Assembly: GCF_002761755.1 (NCBI RefSeq) | Contig: NZ_PEOG01000034.1 | Location: 1-56,629 of the forward strand | Source of the DNA: Roseateles chitinivorans | GTDB lineage: Bacteria > Pseudomonadota > Gammaproteobacteria > Burkholderiales > Burkholderiaceae_C | Reading direction: 5' to 3' | DNA length: 56,629 bases | Shown here: positions 55,126 through 56,629 of the stretch, piece after piece | Layout: each line of letters begins with the position of its first letter | Numbering within the stretch: the first letter of the stretch is position 1 | Notes under the pieces: model-generated | The model's input: only the letters and a program-made list of their open reading frames with translations | Databases searched by the model: none | What the model was told of the DNA's origin: nothing | Made by a program: the position numbers and the translations under genes

Positions 55126-56220
55126 ATGCATGCCAGCTTCACCGCCCTGCGCCAGGCCTTCGCCACGGCGCGCCACGAGCGCAAGGCCCGCCACCGTGAC
55201 ATCGCCAGCGCGCTCAGCATTTCGGAAGCCGAGCTGCTCGCGGCCCACGCCGGCGCGTTCGCCGACGACGAGTCGCCGCTGCGCGCCCGCCGGCTGCGCG
55301 CCGACTGGCAGGACCTCGTCGCGGCGCTCGAGCCGCTGGGGCCGGTCATGGCGCTCACCCGCAACGAGTCCTGCGTGCACGAGAAGGTCGGCGTCTATCG
55401 CGAGGTCAGCGCGCAGGGACCGCAGCGCCTGGTCGGCCTGGTGCTCGGCGGCGCGATCGACCTGCGCATCTTCTACAGCCACTGGCGCCACGGCTTCGCG
55501 GTCGCCGAGCGCCTGTCCGACGGCGCGGTGCAGCGCAGCCTGCAGTTCTTCGACGCGGCGGGGCAGGCCATCCACAAGGTCTTCATGAAGCCGGAGAGCG
55601 ACCTGGTCGCCTACGAGGCGCTGGTGGCGCGCTTCCTGGCCGAGGACCAGCGGCCCGGCTTCGAGCCGGGCGAGGCCTGGCGGGAACCGGCGGAGACGCC
55701 CGACGAGCGCATCGACGTCGCCGCCTTCCGCGCGGAATGGGCCTCGCTGCGCGACACGCACGACTTCTTCGGGCTGCTCAGGCGCCACGGCTTGAGCCGC
55801 ACCCAGGCGCTGCGTCTGGCGGAGCCGCGCTTCGCGCAGCCGGTGGCGCTGTCCAGCGCGCAGGAGCTGCTGAGCCGCGCCGCGCAGGAAGGCGTGTCGC
55901 TCATGGTCTTCGTCGGCAACCCCGGGATGATCCAGATCCACAGCGGCCCGGTGAACAAGGTCGCGATGATGGGACCGTGGATCAACGTGCTGGATCCGGG
56001 CTTCAACCTGCACCTGCGCGAGGACCACATCGCCGCGGCCTGGCTGGTGCGCAAGCCCACGGTGGATGGCCTGGTGTGCTCGCTGGAGTTGTTCGACGCG
56101 CAGGGCCGGACCATCGCGATGCTGTTCGGCGAGCGCAAGCCGGGACAGGCCGAGCGTTGCGACTGGCGCAAGCTGCTGGAGAGCCTGGTCGAAGCCGCGC
56201 CGGAGGCGGTGCCATGCTGA
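55126..56220 (+). CDS. hmuS: Haem utilisation protein HmuS/HemS (cytoplasmic haem-degrading factor)
   Basis: A 364-residue cytoplasmic protein with the duplicated HemS/ChuX fold. An AGGAG site precedes the ATG, 14 bases after hmuR. Family features: ALGPVMALTRNESCVHEKVG-like (PVMALTRNESCVHEKVGVYR), LRIFYSHWRHGFAV in the first half, and SLMVFVGNPGMIQIHSGPV with FNLHLREDHIAAAWLVRKP in the second half. HemS relatives bind haem through a C-terminal-half His and either degrade or deliver it. It overlaps the hmuT start. Confidence 0.95.
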   Translation: MHASFTALRQAFATARHERKARHRDIASALSISEAELLAAHAGAFADDESPLRARRLRADWQDLVAALEPLGPVMALTRNESCVHEKVGVYREVSAQGPQRLVGLVLGGAIDLRIFYSHWRHGFAVAERLSDGAVQRSLQFFDAAGQAIHKVFMKPESDLVAYEALVARFLAEDQRPGFEPGEAWREPAETPDERIDVAAFRAEWASLRDTHDFFGLLRRHGLSRTQALRLAEPRFAQPVALSSAQELLSRAAQEGVSLMVFVGNPGMIQIHSGPVNKVAMMGPWINVLDPGFNLHLREDHIAAAWLVRKPTVDGLVCSLELFDAQGRTIAMLFGERKPGQAERCDWRKLLESLVEAAPEAVPC

Positions 56221-56629
56221 GCCGCCGCCATGTCCTCGCCCTGGCGCCGGCCGCGGCGCTGCTGACGATCGGCGGTCCTGCCGGCGCCGCGTCGCGGCGC
56301 GTCATCAGCGTGGGCGGCGCGTTGACCGAGCTGATCTATGCGCTGGGCGCGCAGGCCGAGCTCGTCGGTGTCGACAGCACCTCGCTCCATCCCGCGCCGG
56401 CGACGAAGCTGCCCAACGTCGGCTATGCGCGCACGCTCGCGGCCGAAGGCCTGCTGTCGCTGGCGCCGACGATGATCGTCGCGACCGAGGAGGCCGGCCC
56501 GCCCGCGGTCCTGCGCCAGCTGGAGGCCGCTCAGGTGCCGCTGCACGTGCTGCGCGCGGAGCACCGCTTCGACGGCGTGCTCGAACGCACCAGGCGCCTG
56601 GGCGACCTGCTGGGCCGCCCGCAGCAGGC
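56214..56629 (+). CDS. hmuT: Haem ABC transporter periplasmic binding protein HmuT (3' partial)
   Basis: Only the first ~138 codons are in the window. The frame starts at an ATG overlapping the hmuS end. It opens with an Arg-pair signal peptide (MLSRRHVLALAPAAALLTIG) and continues as a class III binding protein: RVISVGGALTELIYALGAQ, VGVDSTSLHPAPATKLPNVGY, LLSLAPTMIVATEEAGPP. This is the HmuT type that passes haem to HmuUV, whose genes are expected just beyond the edge. Confidence 0.93.
   Translation, partial: MLSRRHVLALAPAAALLTIGGPAGAASRRVISVGGALTELIYALGAQAELVGVDSTSLHPAPATKLPNVGYARTLAAEGLLSLAPTMIVATEEAGPPAVLRQLEAAQVPLHVLRAEHRFDGVLERTRRLGDLLGRPQQ

Overview
The window is about 56.6 kb of high-GC, gene-dense DNA. 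Several features fit a free-living Gram-negative betaproteobacterium of the order Burkholderiales, probably near Roseateles/Mitsuaria: a cyo-type quinol oxidase operon ending in a SURF1 gene and a RegB/RegA pair, a DUF3683 FAD/Fe-S dehydrogenase, a Bug-family binding protein, a PEP-CTERM protein and a HemP-led haem uptake locus. The genus is inference from gene content; no rRNA or tRNA was seen.

Layout. 1-4.85 kb: the end of a chemosensory/two-component cluster (partial CheB, a five-receiver hybrid histidine kinase, a response regulator with an unassigned tail). 5.0-6.3 kb: a lone HNH endonuclease and a glycine-zipper lipoprotein. 6.4-13.4 kb, minus strand: a compact seven-gene run read cyoA-cyoB-cyoC-cyoD-SURF1-regB-regA, in which a quinone-reducing oxidase and its likely redox regulator share a transcript. 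13.6-15 kb: an MHS-like MFS carrier and a strong terminator. 15.1-20.6 kb: a MarR/SlyA regulator with a near-consensus SlyA box, then FUSC, DUF1656, HlyD and NodT genes, a complete aromatic-acid/drug efflux route across both membranes. 20.6-23.9 kb, minus strand: a PEP-CTERM exported protein and a large PHP-type lipoprotein hydrolase behind a LacI-like palindrome.

24.2-27.2 kb: a flavodoxin-like reductase with a small partner, then a ClpP-like exported protein beside the decayed start of a bacteriocin-type (peptidase C39) ABC exporter, probably an acquired and eroded island. 27.2-32.8 kb: ubiE with a DUF971 gene, then divergent secreted S8 and M13 peptidases. 33.2-37.1 kb: an unknown exported protein, a Bug-family binding protein and a Cache-type chemoreceptor, followed by an inverted pair of REP-like elements. 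37.2-41.2 kb: the DUF3683 dehydrogenase. 41.5-46.7 kb: a complete ugpBAECQ set for glycerol-3-phosphate/glycerophosphodiester uptake. 46.8-50.8 kb, minus strand: a GNAT acetyltransferase, an MFS exporter with a candidate leader peptide, and a gamma-glutamyltransferase. 51-56.6 kb: iron handling, with bfd and bfr on the minus strand and, divergently, hemP, a TonB-dependent haem receptor, hmuS and the start of hmuT behind a good Fur box.

Most genes are ordinary for the group. The places most worth a second look are the PEP-CTERM/PHP-hydrolase pair and its operator, the eroded C39 island with its ClpP-like neighbour, the oxidase-SURF1-RegBA operon, the 28-codon leader upstream of the MFS exporter, and the possibly leaderless Fur-controlled hemP transcript.
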